A stretch of 64,000 nucleotides of DNA. Origin: Eutrigla gurnardus. Its lineage: Eukaryota; Chordata; Actinopteri; Perciformes; Triglidae. Under the pieces are notes generated by a model. The model saw nothing but the letters and a program-made list of their open reading frames with translations, searched no databases and had not been told where the DNA came from. Below, piece by piece: positions 50,701 through 62,649 of the stretch. Both the position numbers and the translations under genes were made by a program. Numbering within the stretch: the stretch's first letter is position 1; the number at the start of each line of letters is the position of its first letter. The stretch is from the NCBI GenBank assembly GCA_963514095.1, contig OY741280.1, positions 8,135,964-8,199,963 of the forward strand, written 5' to 3'.

Positions 50701-50929
50701 CCATCTCGCGCTTCTCTGTGTATTTCCCATTACACCCTAAGCTCCTTCACCTCCAACCCTTTTGAAACACGTGAAGTCGGCCGATGTTCCCGTGTAATTA
50801 ACGCAAATCGGCGCTCTTCAAAAGCGAGTTTAAAACCTGAAGCGCTGTTGAGCGGTGCCACTTTGGGCTCATCCATCCCATTTCCTGGACGAAGTTCCTG
50901 AGGGAGGGCCGACGAGGCAGGCATGGGAA

Positions 50930-51072
50930 AGTTCTCCCCACTTTTTCCGATTACATCGACTCTTTTTTAAACGAAGGAACACACAGCGAGAGAGCCGAGC
51001 CGCGGATCGCTGCTGTTCAACGCGCCGAGAGCAGGACGCCAATAAGGAGACGTCGCTTCACGAGGGAGAAAG
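50930..51072 (+). other. Candidate untranslated first exon of connexin gene
   Basis: Connexin genes usually have a short untranslated first exon, one intron and a single coding exon. About 2.1 kb before the coding exon lies a CpG-rich stretch (about 50,750-51,090) with a T/A-rich TTTTTTAAAC box near 50,964. It ends in a donor-like site, GAGAAAG|GTACGAG, cut after 51,072. The matching acceptor ends at 53,162. The start of the exon is uncertain. This is inference from composition and splice signals only. Confidence 0.35.
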
Positions 51073-51644
51073 GTACGAGTCGTTTCCAATTAACGACAGA
51101 ATCACGTTAGGATGGATCATGTGACCAAAAAACAAACAGAATCTATGTCTCTAGTTCTCAGTAGTTGTCAAAGACTTGTAGTTGTTTTAGTTTATAATCC
51201 CCTAAAACCTCATAATGTCATTTCGACACTATACCTACAAGTGTATAGCATGTTGTTATTGATTTGTGTGAGGTATATTTGCTTTTTGTTTCATTGTTTC
51301 ATCACCTTCTGCCTTCTTACAGTGGAATTACAGGATGAACTTCTGAATCTCTATACATTATAGTGAATCTGTGATTCTGCATTTTGGGTTATTATTTATG
51401 TATTCATTTATTTATCCTGCCTATGCTTTGATTCCATATGGTTTCTAAACAATCATTCATCTAATCATTCCTTTAAAAGTAGCTCTGTGACTCTGAATTA
51501 TGTTTATTTCTATTATTGGTAGTATTATTGTAGTGTCCGTGGCACTAATCATTTCTTGGTTATATTGTTTTTACGCTGTGATATACTTTGTTTGCGCTTT
51601 ACTCTCTTATTTCTCTATCTCGTATGGTGAGCTTTTACAAGTTT

Positions 51645-52161
51645 GTTGAAAGCAAGGACGAAATTTTGATTTCAGAGGTGGGGGGGACACGAGTATTTTT
51701 AATAAAACTCTAACGCTTTCAGTTCACTGTGTTTTCTAGTAGTTCTTCTAGTTTTCTATTGCTACTTTTAAGTTTACTGTTCCCTTTTTTGGTTTGACTG
51801 GTTCGTAAATCATGTAGCAAAAAATTATCACCCAATTCTAATCCAATAGTTATAATAACAAGAATAATAATAATACATTTTATTGATCAGATTATTGAGA
51901 GCTTTGTAGATGATGATGAGGATCTTGAAGTGGATATGCTGCTTTATTGGGAGCCAGTGAAGGTGTTGCAGGATGGGTGTAACGCATTTCTTTGAGTAAC
52001 TTAAACTTTGACTTCTAAAGAACTCTCTTATGTCTTATATAGCGTAACATTGTTTTTGGACGGTAAAAAGTGCAGGGGACCAAAACGGCCTTTTGAAAAA
52101 GTGCAGGGGACATGTCCCCTGTGTCCCCCCCCCCCCCCTAAATTACGTCCGTGGTTGAAAG
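51645..52161. mobile_element. hAT-type miniature transposon with 8-bp TSD
   Basis: The element spans 51,653-52,153 (501 bp) and is flanked on both sides by the same 8 bases, GTTGAAAG (51,645-51,652 and 52,154-52,161). Its ends are imperfect inverted repeats: CAAGGACGAAATTT on the left and CACGGACGTAATTT read inward from the right (11 of the first 13 match), each followed by a G run and GACAC. An 8-bp duplication with CA-starting short inverted ends is the hAT superfamily signature. There is no transposase frame, so it is non-autonomous. An inner perfect palindrome, AGGGGACATGTCCCCT, lies at 52,105-52,120. It sits in the proposed connexin intron. Confidence 0.8.
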
Positions 52162-52169
52162 TCTGTGGT

Positions 52170-53150
52170 GTGTTTGAGATAACGTGATACTCAAGACAAG
52201 ATGCTCCCAGAGGTGGATCAGTCTAGTCCAGAATCCCTGACAGGGCATCGTGTCGTCTCATCCTGTCAGGGAGTTTGTTTTTTCAGTATTAGGACATTTT
52301 CTTTTCTCAGAGGGGAAGAAATAACAAAAAAATAAAAAGAGTGTAAACAAATAGACAAGTGTCACAGCTGAGCCTCAACCCCCACACAGGATGTTTATTC
52401 AGATGTGTGTGTACGTGTGTGTGTGTGTGTGTGTTTAATACTTAATGGAAAATGGATTCACTGTATGATTTACCACAGCTTCAATTGATTCCTAAATCCA
52501 ATCAAACCTATAATAATGCTAAAAGTGTGTGGTTTCTCTTGGACTCCTGTTCTATATTGAGCACAAAAGGCGTACACTATTCCCTCACATAATAAATGTT
52601 AACTTTAGTGCCATGTGTTTTTATTTCAGTACATTTCAGTGTATGGAGGCCTTGTTTCTCACATCTTACAGCGCCGTGAGCTCATGGAAGAACTAATAGG
52701 GGGCCTCAGCCAGATACACGAGTTCCGCAGTTAAACAAAAAGACATCATTACACTGAGAAGGTTGGAGAAACTGAGCTCATTTGTTGCTTATAGAAATCA
52801 TTAAACATCTATGCATTAGCTGTGCGATAATAAAACCAAAACAAAGCCCTCGAGAATTTAGCTGTGGAAATAAAACGTAGCAATTAGGTGTTAAGTGGCA
52901 CATTCAAGCCAATCTGTTTGGCAGCGGAGCTGTAAATAAAAATGTGCGTAAGAAACACAACTAGGCATACGGGGGTTCAGGCACACGATGCAGCTTCTCA
53001 CAATTTGAACAGGCAGACAGTTTAACAGGAGCGGCCTGACAATAACTTATCCTCAGTTATATATATATATTTTTAAATATAGCTTTGCGCTGCAAAAGGT
53101 GAATTCATTCTAAAACATTTATTTCTCAACGGCCTCTCATTCTCACCCGT
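52170..53150 (+). other. Proposed connexin intron, 3' part
   Basis: No exon seen. A short GT run lies at about 52,415-52,434. The last 30 bases are pyrimidine-rich (CTCATTCTCACC, then GTCTGCCCTCTTAG) and form a good splice acceptor ending at 53,162. Confidence 0.5.
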
Positions 53151-53171
53151 CTGCCCTCTTAGGAGCAGAGG

Positions 53172-54284
53172 ATGTCCAGAGCTGACTGGTCCTTTCTGGA
53201 GCACCTGCTGGAGGAGGGCCAGGAGTATTCGACAGGCGTCGGCCGTGTCTGGCTTACTGTGCTCTTCCTGTTTCGCATGCTGGTCCTGGGAACCGCCGCT
53301 GAATCTGCCTGGGACGACGAGCAAGCCGACTTTGTCTGCAACACGCGGCAACCGGGCTGCACTCCCGTGTGCTACGACAAAGCCTTCCCCATCTCCCACT
53401 TTCGCTACTTTGTCCTCCAAGTCATCTTCGTGTCCACGCCGACCATCTTCTACTTTGGATATGTGGCCATAAGGGCTGGGAAGGAGAGGAAAAGGGAGGA
53501 GGATGAGACGGAGAAAGGGGAAGGTGGCGGTGGAGATGAGAGAGGAATAGAAAGGGACAATAACAATGCGACTAAAGACGGTGCAGGAGAGAAGGAGAAA
53601 CAAGGTGGGAAAGCTGACAAGGATCCACCTGAAGCCCCTAAACTGAAAGGCAGGCTGCTGTGTGCGTATGCATTCAGCATCCTGGTGAAAGTCCTGCTAG
53701 AAAGCGGCTTCATCCTGGGGCTGTGGTTCCTTTACGACGGCTTCGTCATGGCACCGAGGTTCGAGTGCACCGCGTCCCCTTGTCCCCACACGGTGGACTG
53801 CTTTGTCTCCCGGCCCACGGAGAAGACCATCTTCACCATCTACACTCAGTCGATCGCCGCCATCTCCCTGCTCCTCAACCTCGTTGAGCTCCTCCACCTC
53901 CTTCAGCTTGCCATCAGCCATCGGCTGGAGAAGCGCTACCGCCTCCAGCGGGAAGACTACCTCCCTCGGTTGGAGCAGGGACCGGCTCGGCGGGAGGCTC
54001 CAGAACTCCAAACGGACGCTTCAGCAGGGAGCCGCGTTAACCTCCCAGTACAGGGCGAGGCTGCATGCCGCAACCCTTGCGAGAGCTACAGGGAGCTGGC
54101 GATAGAGGTGAACTGGGGACCTGGGGAGGCTGGGAGTGACCTGCTTCCCAGCTATGTGAACTGCATGGGGGCAATGAAGACGACACACTCCCCAAGAGTC
54201 CACTATAAGAAACACGCCCAACACACGGGGAAGAGCACTAAGGTAGCCTCTAAGCCGCACACAAAGCAGAAGCATTACGTATGA
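53172..54284 (+). CDS. gja4: Alpha-class connexin (gap junction protein, Cx39.4/GJA4-like)
   Basis: A 370-aa connexin in one coding exon; six subunits form a hemichannel and two dock into a cell-cell channel. Four membrane helices lie near residues 25-45, 77-100, 162-188 and 220-245. Loop 1 has C56, C63, C67 (C-x6-C-x3-C) and the QPGC and CYD motifs; loop 2 has C199, C204, C210 (C-x4-C-x5-C). The cytoplasmic loop (about 101-160) is Lys/Glu/Gly-rich. The start is MSRADW rather than the usual MGDW, so two residues (Ser-Arg) are extra, as I recall for zebrafish Cx39.4 (luchs, pigment stripes). Glutamates at 10, 14 and 18 give ExxxE spacing. The tail ends KHYV, close to the KQYV I remember for human GJA4. 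An acceptor ends ten bases before ATG. The neighbour SMIM12 supports the GJA4 locus. Family certain; exact orthologue likely. Confidence 0.93.
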   Translation: MSRADWSFLEHLLEEGQEYSTGVGRVWLTVLFLFRMLVLGTAAESAWDDEQADFVCNTRQPGCTPVCYDKAFPISHFRYFVLQVIFVSTPTIFYFGYVAIRAGKERKREEDETEKGEGGGGDERGIERDNNNATKDGAGEKEKQGGKADKDPPEAPKLKGRLLCAYAFSILVKVLLESGFILGLWFLYDGFVMAPRFECTASPCPHTVDCFVSRPTEKTIFTIYTQSIAAISLLLNLVELLHLLQLAISHRLEKRYRLQREDYLPRLEQGPARREAPELQTDASAGSRVNLPVQGEAACRNPCESYRELAIEVNWGPGEAGSDLLPSYVNCMGAMKTTHSPRVHYKKHAQHTGKSTKVASKPHTKQKHYV

Positions 54285-55280
54285 CGGTGCAACGTTTGAT
54301 GTGGTGATGCGTTCACTGTGACCTTGAAAGCTGCGTTTTTGGTGTCCAGGAATTTCATATTGATACTATCCTGCATATGACACTTAACTATCAGGAGTGC
54401 ACAGTGAGATCTCCGACACGGAGAACAACTATTGCACTGTGACGCCCTCGGAGGCAGGCGCACAAACAGAGATTTATCAGATAAATGGATCTATTCAAGA
54501 GAAACATTTTGAGAACACTCCTCAAGGCAAAAGGAAATTAGACTCCTCAATGTGGGAAGATTAGTCATAAGATGCCTTTATGACGGTGGAAAAAAAACAG
54601 TGCAACGGGGGGTCTGCGGCGGGAAGGGGGCCGGGGTCGTTTTGTGAGTGTGTATGGGAGAGTGTGCAGTAGAACCAGATTTAAGCATATTCCACTGAGA
54701 TTTGTGCTGTAACCCCTGGAGTTCTTTGAAGCCCCCCTCCCTCCCTCCCTCCTCTCTCCCATGGCTCTGTCCACACTGGAATGTACTGGTCTCTGGATCC
54801 CAGCTCTGCTCCCAAGGGGATAATGGCTGCGTGGAACCAGGCATGTACGCATGCATGCACGCACACAATGTTCTCCTCCCCTTTCACCCAGTGAGTTTTC
54901 TGGTCACTCGAGTTGGGATTGTGGACCGGGGAAGACATGGGTAGAGCTGAGGAGCGCCAAACCAGAGGAATTCCATGACTGTAAATGATGCCAGTAACCA
55001 AAGTCATTTAAGAGGGAGAGAGGAGCACTGCATGAGAGCTGAATATAACGGACGGGAGACAAGCACTCAGGAGCTCAATTTTTTTTTCCAGAACTTGAGA
55101 ACTCAAAAGATGCATTAGTGATCGTTCATTGAATGGACTGAAAGCGGTACAGAAATGTACAACCTTGATTAAAGGATATCACTAACTATGTGAACATTGT
55201 ATTTAATGTTTAAAGTATTATGAAGAAATACCAATATTTATTATTTTGTGGAAAATAAAGTTTAAAGTACCATAGATGAA
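54285..55280 (+). other. Connexin 3' UTR (inferred)
   Basis: About 1 kb from the stop codon to just past the poly(A) signal. It contains a C-rich CCCTCC repeat (about 54,736-54,757) and no coding frame I credit. The frames on both strands here are short and unsupported. Confidence 0.55.
55254..55259 (+). terminator. Poly(A) signal AATAAA of connexin gene
   Basis: Canonical AATAAA inside GAAAATAAAG, 970 bases after the stop codon, in AT-rich sequence and followed by GT/T-rich sequence (TTGTTCGTTGTTGTC near 55,300) suitable as a downstream element. Confidence 0.6.
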
Positions 55281-56931
55281 TGACATTGTCAAGTCATATT
55301 GTTCGTTGTTGTCAAAAGATCACGTTGCATATTGCATTTTCCCTGTTATTCGAAATACACCACAGATGCTATTAGAGACTGCGTTCAATACAAATGTATT
55401 TCTTATGTAAAGAGTGGTTTTATTTCCCTTTCTGAATATAGGGATGAGATTTCTGTGTGAGGGAAATGTCTCTGAAGTGTACATTGCTTCTGTGTCCAAC
55501 CAGCCGCTATCCAAATACTGTCACAATACGGAGGCGCTGAATCACTCAAGAGAAGGCGCTTTGGGAATAATGGAGGTATCGGCAAGTGGATGACACTTGC
55601 AAGCTCCTGAGGGGGAAAAAAGGGACGGAAATAATTTGGATTTTAATAATAATGTGTTAAAATGCGTAGCTCTGGTTGTGCAGAGAAGAAAGGCATCAAT
55701 TACAAATCCATGCAAGGTGGGACAGCACTTTATGCCGGCCCTATTTAATAACCCTGACATCCCCGGAGGAGTCCAGCCTGTTAATGCTGCCTTTGTATAA
55801 ATCCAGCACCTTCAACAACGTGTTTGCTCAGGAGCTTAATGCAGCCATACGTCTCTTCGGGGCTGCGGCGCTCTGCAATACGCCTCTCATTTCCAGCAAT
55901 ATACCAAACTGTCTCCGCGATGATAAGCAGTGATCTATAGCAGGAAGAGGGGGGTTGTGGGAGTTTCAAGAGAGACAGGTTCTCATATGACAAACCACTT
56001 AGGTCGTACCAGGCCAAGAGCACAAAGCAGCTGAAAAACAGAAATTGAAAATATTTGCTTTTCTTTTGCTGCAGTTTAATCTAAATGTTTCCTGATCTAA
56101 AGAAGAAGAAGAAGCCTGTTTCTTTGTCGGCAGAGTGGAATGTGTTTTCAGCCTCTCCCTGTGTCGGGGATAAATTGGCAGATACTGTGGAGAGAACAAT
56201 CTCCTGCCGAAACTGCCCAGTTCAATGCCCGTTCACAAAAACTTGGCTGGCATTCCCATGCAGTCTCGTTATCTCAGTGCGGGTCGGTGGTTGTGTGTGC
56301 ACGCGTCCACGCGTTTGTTCATGCGTGTGTTTTCACAAAAAGCCAGGAGGAGGGTCACGGAACAGATTGCACGGGGCGATGCATATCTGCCCTCTGCTGC
56401 CAACCAGAGCCAGCAGCGGAACAGCGGCGCTCCCTTTACATCCATCTTCCTTAAAGCCCATCAGGCCGGAGAAGCCCAACGCCCTGCTCTATTCTTTACG
56501 CAGAGTCAACTCTCACCTCCTGTTCAGCGAACCTCCGAGATGAAAATAACAGCAGCCATTTTAGTTTTTTGTACAGTCAATATCTATGTGCCAGAGAAAT
56601 CCCCCCCTAAAGGTGAAAGCGATGCACGTGTTTTCAGTGAATACTCACACGGAGATTTCACCAAATCAGTACAATCGTATCCATACAAACTCTACTTTCA
56701 AAGGATATTCCGCTAAAAATGTGACAATGGAGATATTTGTTTAAAAGAGGCCGTCGTTAGCTGGGAAGACCCCGATCCGGTCGCTCCTACCAGTCATACA
56801 TGCAGCCTCTGGGATCAGCTGCCATTCGGACGGTGTTTCCTGACATTGTTGAAGTCACTGCTGATGCATTTCCTCACTCTCCTGAAGCCACGAATCACAC
56901 ACGAGGCAGTGTCTCATTTTGGTGAATGACT

Positions 56932-56933
<2 letters not shown>

Positions 56934-56963
<30 letters not shown>
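56934..56963. repeat. (AC)n microsatellite
   Basis: Pure AC run of 30 bp. Confidence 0.96.
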
Positions 56964-56965
<2 letters not shown>

Positions 56966-57441
56966 CAGTACAGAAGCTTTTAGACTGTAAAGCACTTCAA
57001 AGTCAGTTAAGTGCCTCTGGGCTCTTATAAAAAACTCTTATAAAAGGCCAGCCGTTATGCCCGGAGGCAACGCTTCTTCAGGGAAGATCTCAGCTGTGCC
57101 CCGCACCAGGCTCTGAACCACATTCAAAGGGCCCACCTATGTGCCAGGCCCGTCCAAAACGGGGTGCCCTGTTGTCATAGTTCCAGCCAGCTGTGTTGCC
57201 GAAAACCCTGCATATCTTGAAGAAGATACACTCTCTCACACACACACACACACTCAGCGTGACCCCATGTTACAAAACTCTGACTTTCTTACACACATAC
57301 AAATATGGGACCGCCAAAAATGGTAAGCTTCGGGGTGAATGAGGTTGTCCAAGTTATGCAAGATCTCTTTATTGTCTGTAATTGGGAATAATTCGCCTTG
57401 CACAACAAATACCACTCTTCATGGTTAAGTGTTTATGTTAC

Positions 57442-57466
57442 AGTGTGTGTGTGTGTGTGTGTGTGT
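57442..57466. repeat. (GT)n microsatellite
   Basis: Pure GT run of about 25 bp, 50 bp before a long AC run. The two are complementary and could pair. Confidence 0.94.
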
Positions 57467-57515
57467 ACGTGGAAGGCACACGGCCTCATGTGTGCCAACT
57501 CCCTTTGTTTTATTC

Positions 57516-57516
<1 letters not shown>

Positions 57517-57579
<63 letters not shown>
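57517..57579. repeat. (AC)n microsatellite
   Basis: Pure AC array of 63 bp. Confidence 0.98.
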
Positions 57580-57581
<2 letters not shown>

Positions 57582-58894
57582 ACCGACACAGCTTTTTTTT
57601 TCTGTATCCATAACAATGTCCCGTCCAAGTGCCCAGTCCTTAATTTGAGCATTTGTGCTCCCCAACAAAACAAGATAGAAAAGGCTTTCAGCAGCTCCTA
57701 AATATAAACTGCATAGGAAGTGGGTCTGGATCTGTTTCCTGTTCCAGTATTGTTTCTCCCCAGGGATTGGTCGTTTGGGATTGTTCACCCTGACAATCGG
57801 GCTGCCGTCGGCATTGTCGCATTGTTTGGTCCCCGCTCCCCCCTGTGTTGTTGATCTAATGTCACATCCCCCCCTCCCATCAAAGGCCAGTGAAGGATGA
57901 GGGAAATGGGCAAAGAGTCGACTGGTGTCAACTCAGACGGCTGGTACCACTTAGAGTTTAGAGAGCTATTGGTCGTCAAACTGAATTACAGTGGATCTAT
58001 TTGTTGTACCACAAGAGTAACATGAGTGAGAGGGGAATGGAGTATGCTTAATTAAGCTGCACTAATCAATATTTGTACATTAGGTCAGATGACTAAATGT
58101 GAAAGGGCCCGCTGATAGAAACCCACCCACATGTCCATGTCTGCAGGCCCCCTCGGCTCTATGGAGCATCTTTCGGCTCGTTGTTTCTGTTTTATGTCTT
58201 TGGTTCAGTCTCACTTTTCCCATCAGTTCCAGCTGTGTTCAGTGAAAATGCTCTGCTGAACCCACTGCATGCTACCTGCCCAGAAGCAAACCACACACAC
58301 AGTTAGAACTGGTGAACGTATGGAGCAAGTTAGAGCTGGCAGAGACCAAAATGGGATAATGGCCTTAAAGTGAATGCTAATGTTGCCCACTGTCTGTTGG
58401 CTGATATGCACCACTACAAGCTTTTAAGGCGATAACTTGTCAATGTTGTGTTTTTGTGTTCTGCAGCAAACCAAGAAGAAAAAAACTATTGATACTGCTT
58501 TAAAGTTTAATACAAAGAGAATGCAACCATCCTGATTATCTTTTAGAAATAATAAAAGGGGGTCTTTGTGGGGAGATTGTTTTTTCAAAGCCAGAGTTGT
58601 GTATTCTTTATGGATAATCATTCTATTTCAATTTGAACAAATACATTAATTTCATCTTTTAAAGGATTGGAACCTTTCTGAAAGTGGAATCATAGCTAAT
58701 TGGACATTCACAACCTAAACCCCAAAGTATGGTTTATATGTCATATTTTTTAGTTCCAACTATATTATACAACCAGCATTCTTTAAATGTCCCTGTGGAG
58801 ATATACCTCCAAATATTATTGACCAGTGTGAGCACTTGTATATGTTTGTGTTGAAGTTTCTTACGTTTGATATACATCAATACCTGTATCCATG

Positions 58895-58896
<2 letters not shown>

Positions 58897-58993
<97 letters not shown>

Positions 58994-59008
58994 TGTGTGT
59001 GTGTGTGT
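58897..59008. repeat. (GT)n microsatellite, 112 bp
   Basis: The longest dinucleotide array in the window, interrupted once by A at 58,992. Confidence 0.98.
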
Positions 59009-60889
59009 TGTTTAAGAGGGGATGCGGTGCCCTTCCAGCAGGCAGACAGCTCTATTGTTCATGCAGCACAGGGAACACCGTCTCCAGCCTGTCCACTCAG
59101 GATGTCGGATTGGGCCTCCTTAAAAAAAAAACACAAAAAAAAAGGAACAGCCAGCATCACCCATTATCCCCATCATCCAGCAAGAACAATGGATCACCTC
59201 CTACCTCCCCCTCCCTTCCCAGGAGCCTCGGCGCTCCGTTCCCACAGTACTGTCCAGTTCTGGGCCATTGTTAGATGGTCGACCTGTCCTCTGATTGTTC
59301 CCTGGAGGACACATACACCTTTCACACACCTAAACACTCGCCTTATTAACTCTCTCAGCAGAATGGAGCTGCAGCTCCACCTCTCCGCTTCCAAATGGAA
59401 ACTTCCACCAGCTTGAAGTAATTGCTTCTCCAAACATGCGCGAGTGGGGTCACAGTGGTGGACTGGGCCGTTCCACTGATAGCAAACTTAGAGGGGAGTA
59501 CGAGCCGATGAGTGCCGATAGCGTAGCGTTCACCACTCCGATGCCAATGTAAATCCTCATAATCGTTTCCCCATTTCACTAGCTGGCAGGGTCACGTAGC
59601 GGAACTTATCCTGGCACACTGGAAAGGTTATCATCATTAAGAGAGTTCCTGGGGCGCAGAGAGATGGACCTATGGTTTCATTACTTAATGCAGGAAACTG
59701 GAGACTGGAGTCAAAGTGTCAACAAAATAACTATCAGAGTTCTGTAAGTGTGTGTGAGTTATCACGTGTCGGATTTAAAAAGCTTCATAAACTTTTTCTC
59801 ATTTCGTAGCGGTTTACGACACCAGTAACTCTTTTCTCTCCATCGCTGGTGGATTCTTATTAAAGTCTTTGTTCCCTGACCACATTACTCCTCATGTTTT
59901 TAATAACGCGGATAATGAAGATTGCCTTGATTGAACATGTGGAAACTTTCCGCCTACACAGGGAGATCAAAGGTCAAGGCGGGTACAGGCGACATTGCTG
60001 AAGTGCTCTTGTTGAGACTTCCTATGTATTTTGCCAGCACTCTTTTATTCCAAATAAGCGTAGCGCATTTTTAATCATCACACAGGAAAAAGTCACCAGG
60101 GTATGAAAGTGAATCATTGTTTTTGCTGGACTACTTTAAACATCTGTGACATTGTTGGATGGCTTGTGGGATGAAGAGATGAAAGCTGCCCTTAAAAGGG
60201 CACGGTGATGTTTAGCCCCATGTTATTCTGATGCCTGTGTCAAAAGGAATGTTTTCACAAAATCTACTATAGTGCATGTAGCTCTTTAGCAATGAGTAAA
60301 GTAACATCGCAGTGATCGGCACCCAGATGATTGGCTGTGTGCCGTACGTACATGAGGTTAGTAAGAAAAGTAACCTCCCAGCATGCATTTGGGGCTATAG
60401 ATTGACAGATACATAGCTGTGAGTTGTAATACCCATACTTCTACCCTCTCACTCTGCAGGTGTGGCTGATTTGAGTGTGCACAGTGCTCAATCACCTCCT
60501 GGATTAAAGGCATGCAGGAACCCACCGTGTCGTCCCTTTCTCATCTCATTCTGTGTCTTATGCCGGCAGACCGTGTGGTGTGACGTTCATCAAACTTGTT
60601 GTAGGGTTTACTCCTTTTTCCTCAAAAGGAAGGTGCTTACAGCACACTTTGGCTTTGTGATTTGGACTTTGGTTTTGTCAGTATTCTGACTGTGTTGTCT
60701 TCGTCGTTGTAGATCGGCCTCTGCCCGTGTGTGTGGCGAGCACGCTTTCCGTTTGGTGACCTGCATTGTTCCTTTTGTTCCTTCTGTTAAAATTGTACGG
60801 ATAATTTACTCAACGATCGTCTCCCATCCATCCTTCTGCCCACTCACATCAGCACTCCTGGTTCCATATCGGGACGTAACAGTATGTCC

Positions 60890-61110
60890 AAATACATAGT
60901 ATTTCAAATGCAGTGTGCCAAAAATACCAGGATGTCACATTTTGCAGTGCAAGCAAGCTATTCTGACCCAATATCCTCCCTGTGCAGCGGATATGAGAGG
61001 TCAAAGTTCAATGTGGTGACAAAGTAGTATGTCCCAATTGATTCATTCTGCATGCAACAGTATACACATTGTAAAGGCAGCTAAAGTGTATGAAAACCAT
61101 GCAATTTGGA
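60890..61110. repeat. Probable dispersed teleost repeat, family B
   Basis: Contains AGTATGTCCAAATACATAGT, CAAAAATACCAGGATGTC, CTATTCTGACCCA and TAGTATGTCCCAATTGATTC. I remember these as parts of a widespread fish repeat. The TAGTATGTCC word occurs near both ends. Only one copy lies in this window, so the call rests on recall. Confidence 0.4.
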
Positions 61111-61914
61111 ACACAGAAACAGTGTTTTATTTCTGGTATTATACAAATAGTTATCAGTTTCCTAGTGAAGGATCATGTTTTGTGAACATTTTTAGTTAAA
61201 TATTTGACCTTTTTATGAAACCTAATCCTATGTAAAATTCTATTATTTCAAACACTTGCCATGTCACATGTTAAATCCCCATCATAGTCGTGTTTCAATC
61301 TGCAAGAAACTGATTAATTTTATTTTTTTAAGAGTGCCTTTTTCAATTTGTCATAGTGCAAGACTTTATAGGGAAAAATAGGATAATTTGTGAATGTGAA
61401 GATGACCTAAAAAACTTAATTATGAACTAGCTGTACACAAAACTGCTTTTTTGGAGGTTTGGGCTTAATTAAGGACTTGTTGCTCAGACAATAGCTGCAG
61501 ATATATATTTGAGAAAAATCCAGACATTTTGTATGGATCGTTTCCTATGATACCAGAGGCAGAACACAGCATTGTCCACAAGTGGGCCTCTGAAAGGTTA
61601 ACGGGTTGGAGGTTTCCTCATCTAACATTGCTTTGTCTCCGGCGTTCCCTCGAAAATAATTTCCTCCTTAAAGCTAAATGAGCAGAGTCATTACTTCCTT
61701 CCTTTGTCTTTGATGTTACTTTCTGTCCTTGGCAGCAGTATCGTTATCAGATATCTGTTCGGACCTGAACGTGAAACAATGCATGCTGGCACACAAGTGG
61801 GAATAACCTCAAACTGCATTGTTGTTTTCTTACTTCTTACTTATAAAAAAATCAGTCGCAGGAACTGGCGATAAAACCCTTATCTAAAACAATTATTGAC
61901 AGAAGATGTTAAAT

Positions 61915-62649
61915 ATTCAAACATGTTTTCTTTAATAATATTTGTTCATAACACACATGGTCACCATTTTGGACGTGCAAACCATCCAGACTTTCTAAAA
62001 TGAAAGTATCATGCAGATGTTCCAGACAATAGGACTAGAAGCAGGTTAAACATCCTGAAATACCTCCAACACTGTTGGCAGATTTTGTCACATACCATCA
62101 AAGGTTACAGGAGATAAAAAGAACTACAACAAAGACCCGTCTCGCTTCTCTTCCTTCGCTTTTATGTTCACAATCAGTCTCAACATACAGATATGATTAA
62201 AAGGAGGCAACACTTTCTGACGGGCTCAGAACATGAAAACGATTTGCATCTTTGTCATCTCTTGAATCAGATGTGTGTGTGATTTAACAGTAGAGACGCA
62301 ACATTTATCCTAACAACTAGATACACATGAAAGACACAATGACCTATTCCCAGCAAATCCTGCCATCAGTTCATATGCCAGATGTTTTGATCATGTTTCT
62401 TATTTAAGCTATTGATCAATGCATGAACAGACATGTGCAACATCAAGGGGAAGGTCAAAGAATCACATACAGCACATATCTGCTATATTTGACTCAATAA
62501 AAGACCTATTTGTTTTTTCAAGTGAGGATGTGTGGCTGGACTAAATGGAAAGAATGGGTGGTTTTTCCCTCTGACTCAACCCCTTTGTGACAAGAGCACT
62601 CTCCTCCAGCTGAGAAAGGGTAGCCGCAAGTCTCTAACACCAACACGGG
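61915..62649 (-). other. SMIM12 3' UTR (inferred)
   Basis: Minus-strand sequence after the SMIM12 stop. The nearest poly(A)-signal-like hexamer is ATTAAA, read on the minus strand at 61,936-61,931. A canonical AATAAA on this strand appears further down near 61,320, so the true end could be about 600 bases lower. Confidence 0.35.

Larger units (their letters stand above)
55285..61900. other. Intergenic region between convergent genes
   Basis: About 6.6 kb between the two convergent 3' ends. It holds microsatellites and one probable dispersed repeat, listed separately. Frames at 56,085-56,716 overlap in three readings and match no family I know. Confidence 0.6.

Noticed and set aside
56085..56716. 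Three overlapping frames of 104-163 codons
   Set aside because: They overlap in different frames, lack a recognisable domain and include low-complexity Lys and Cys runs.
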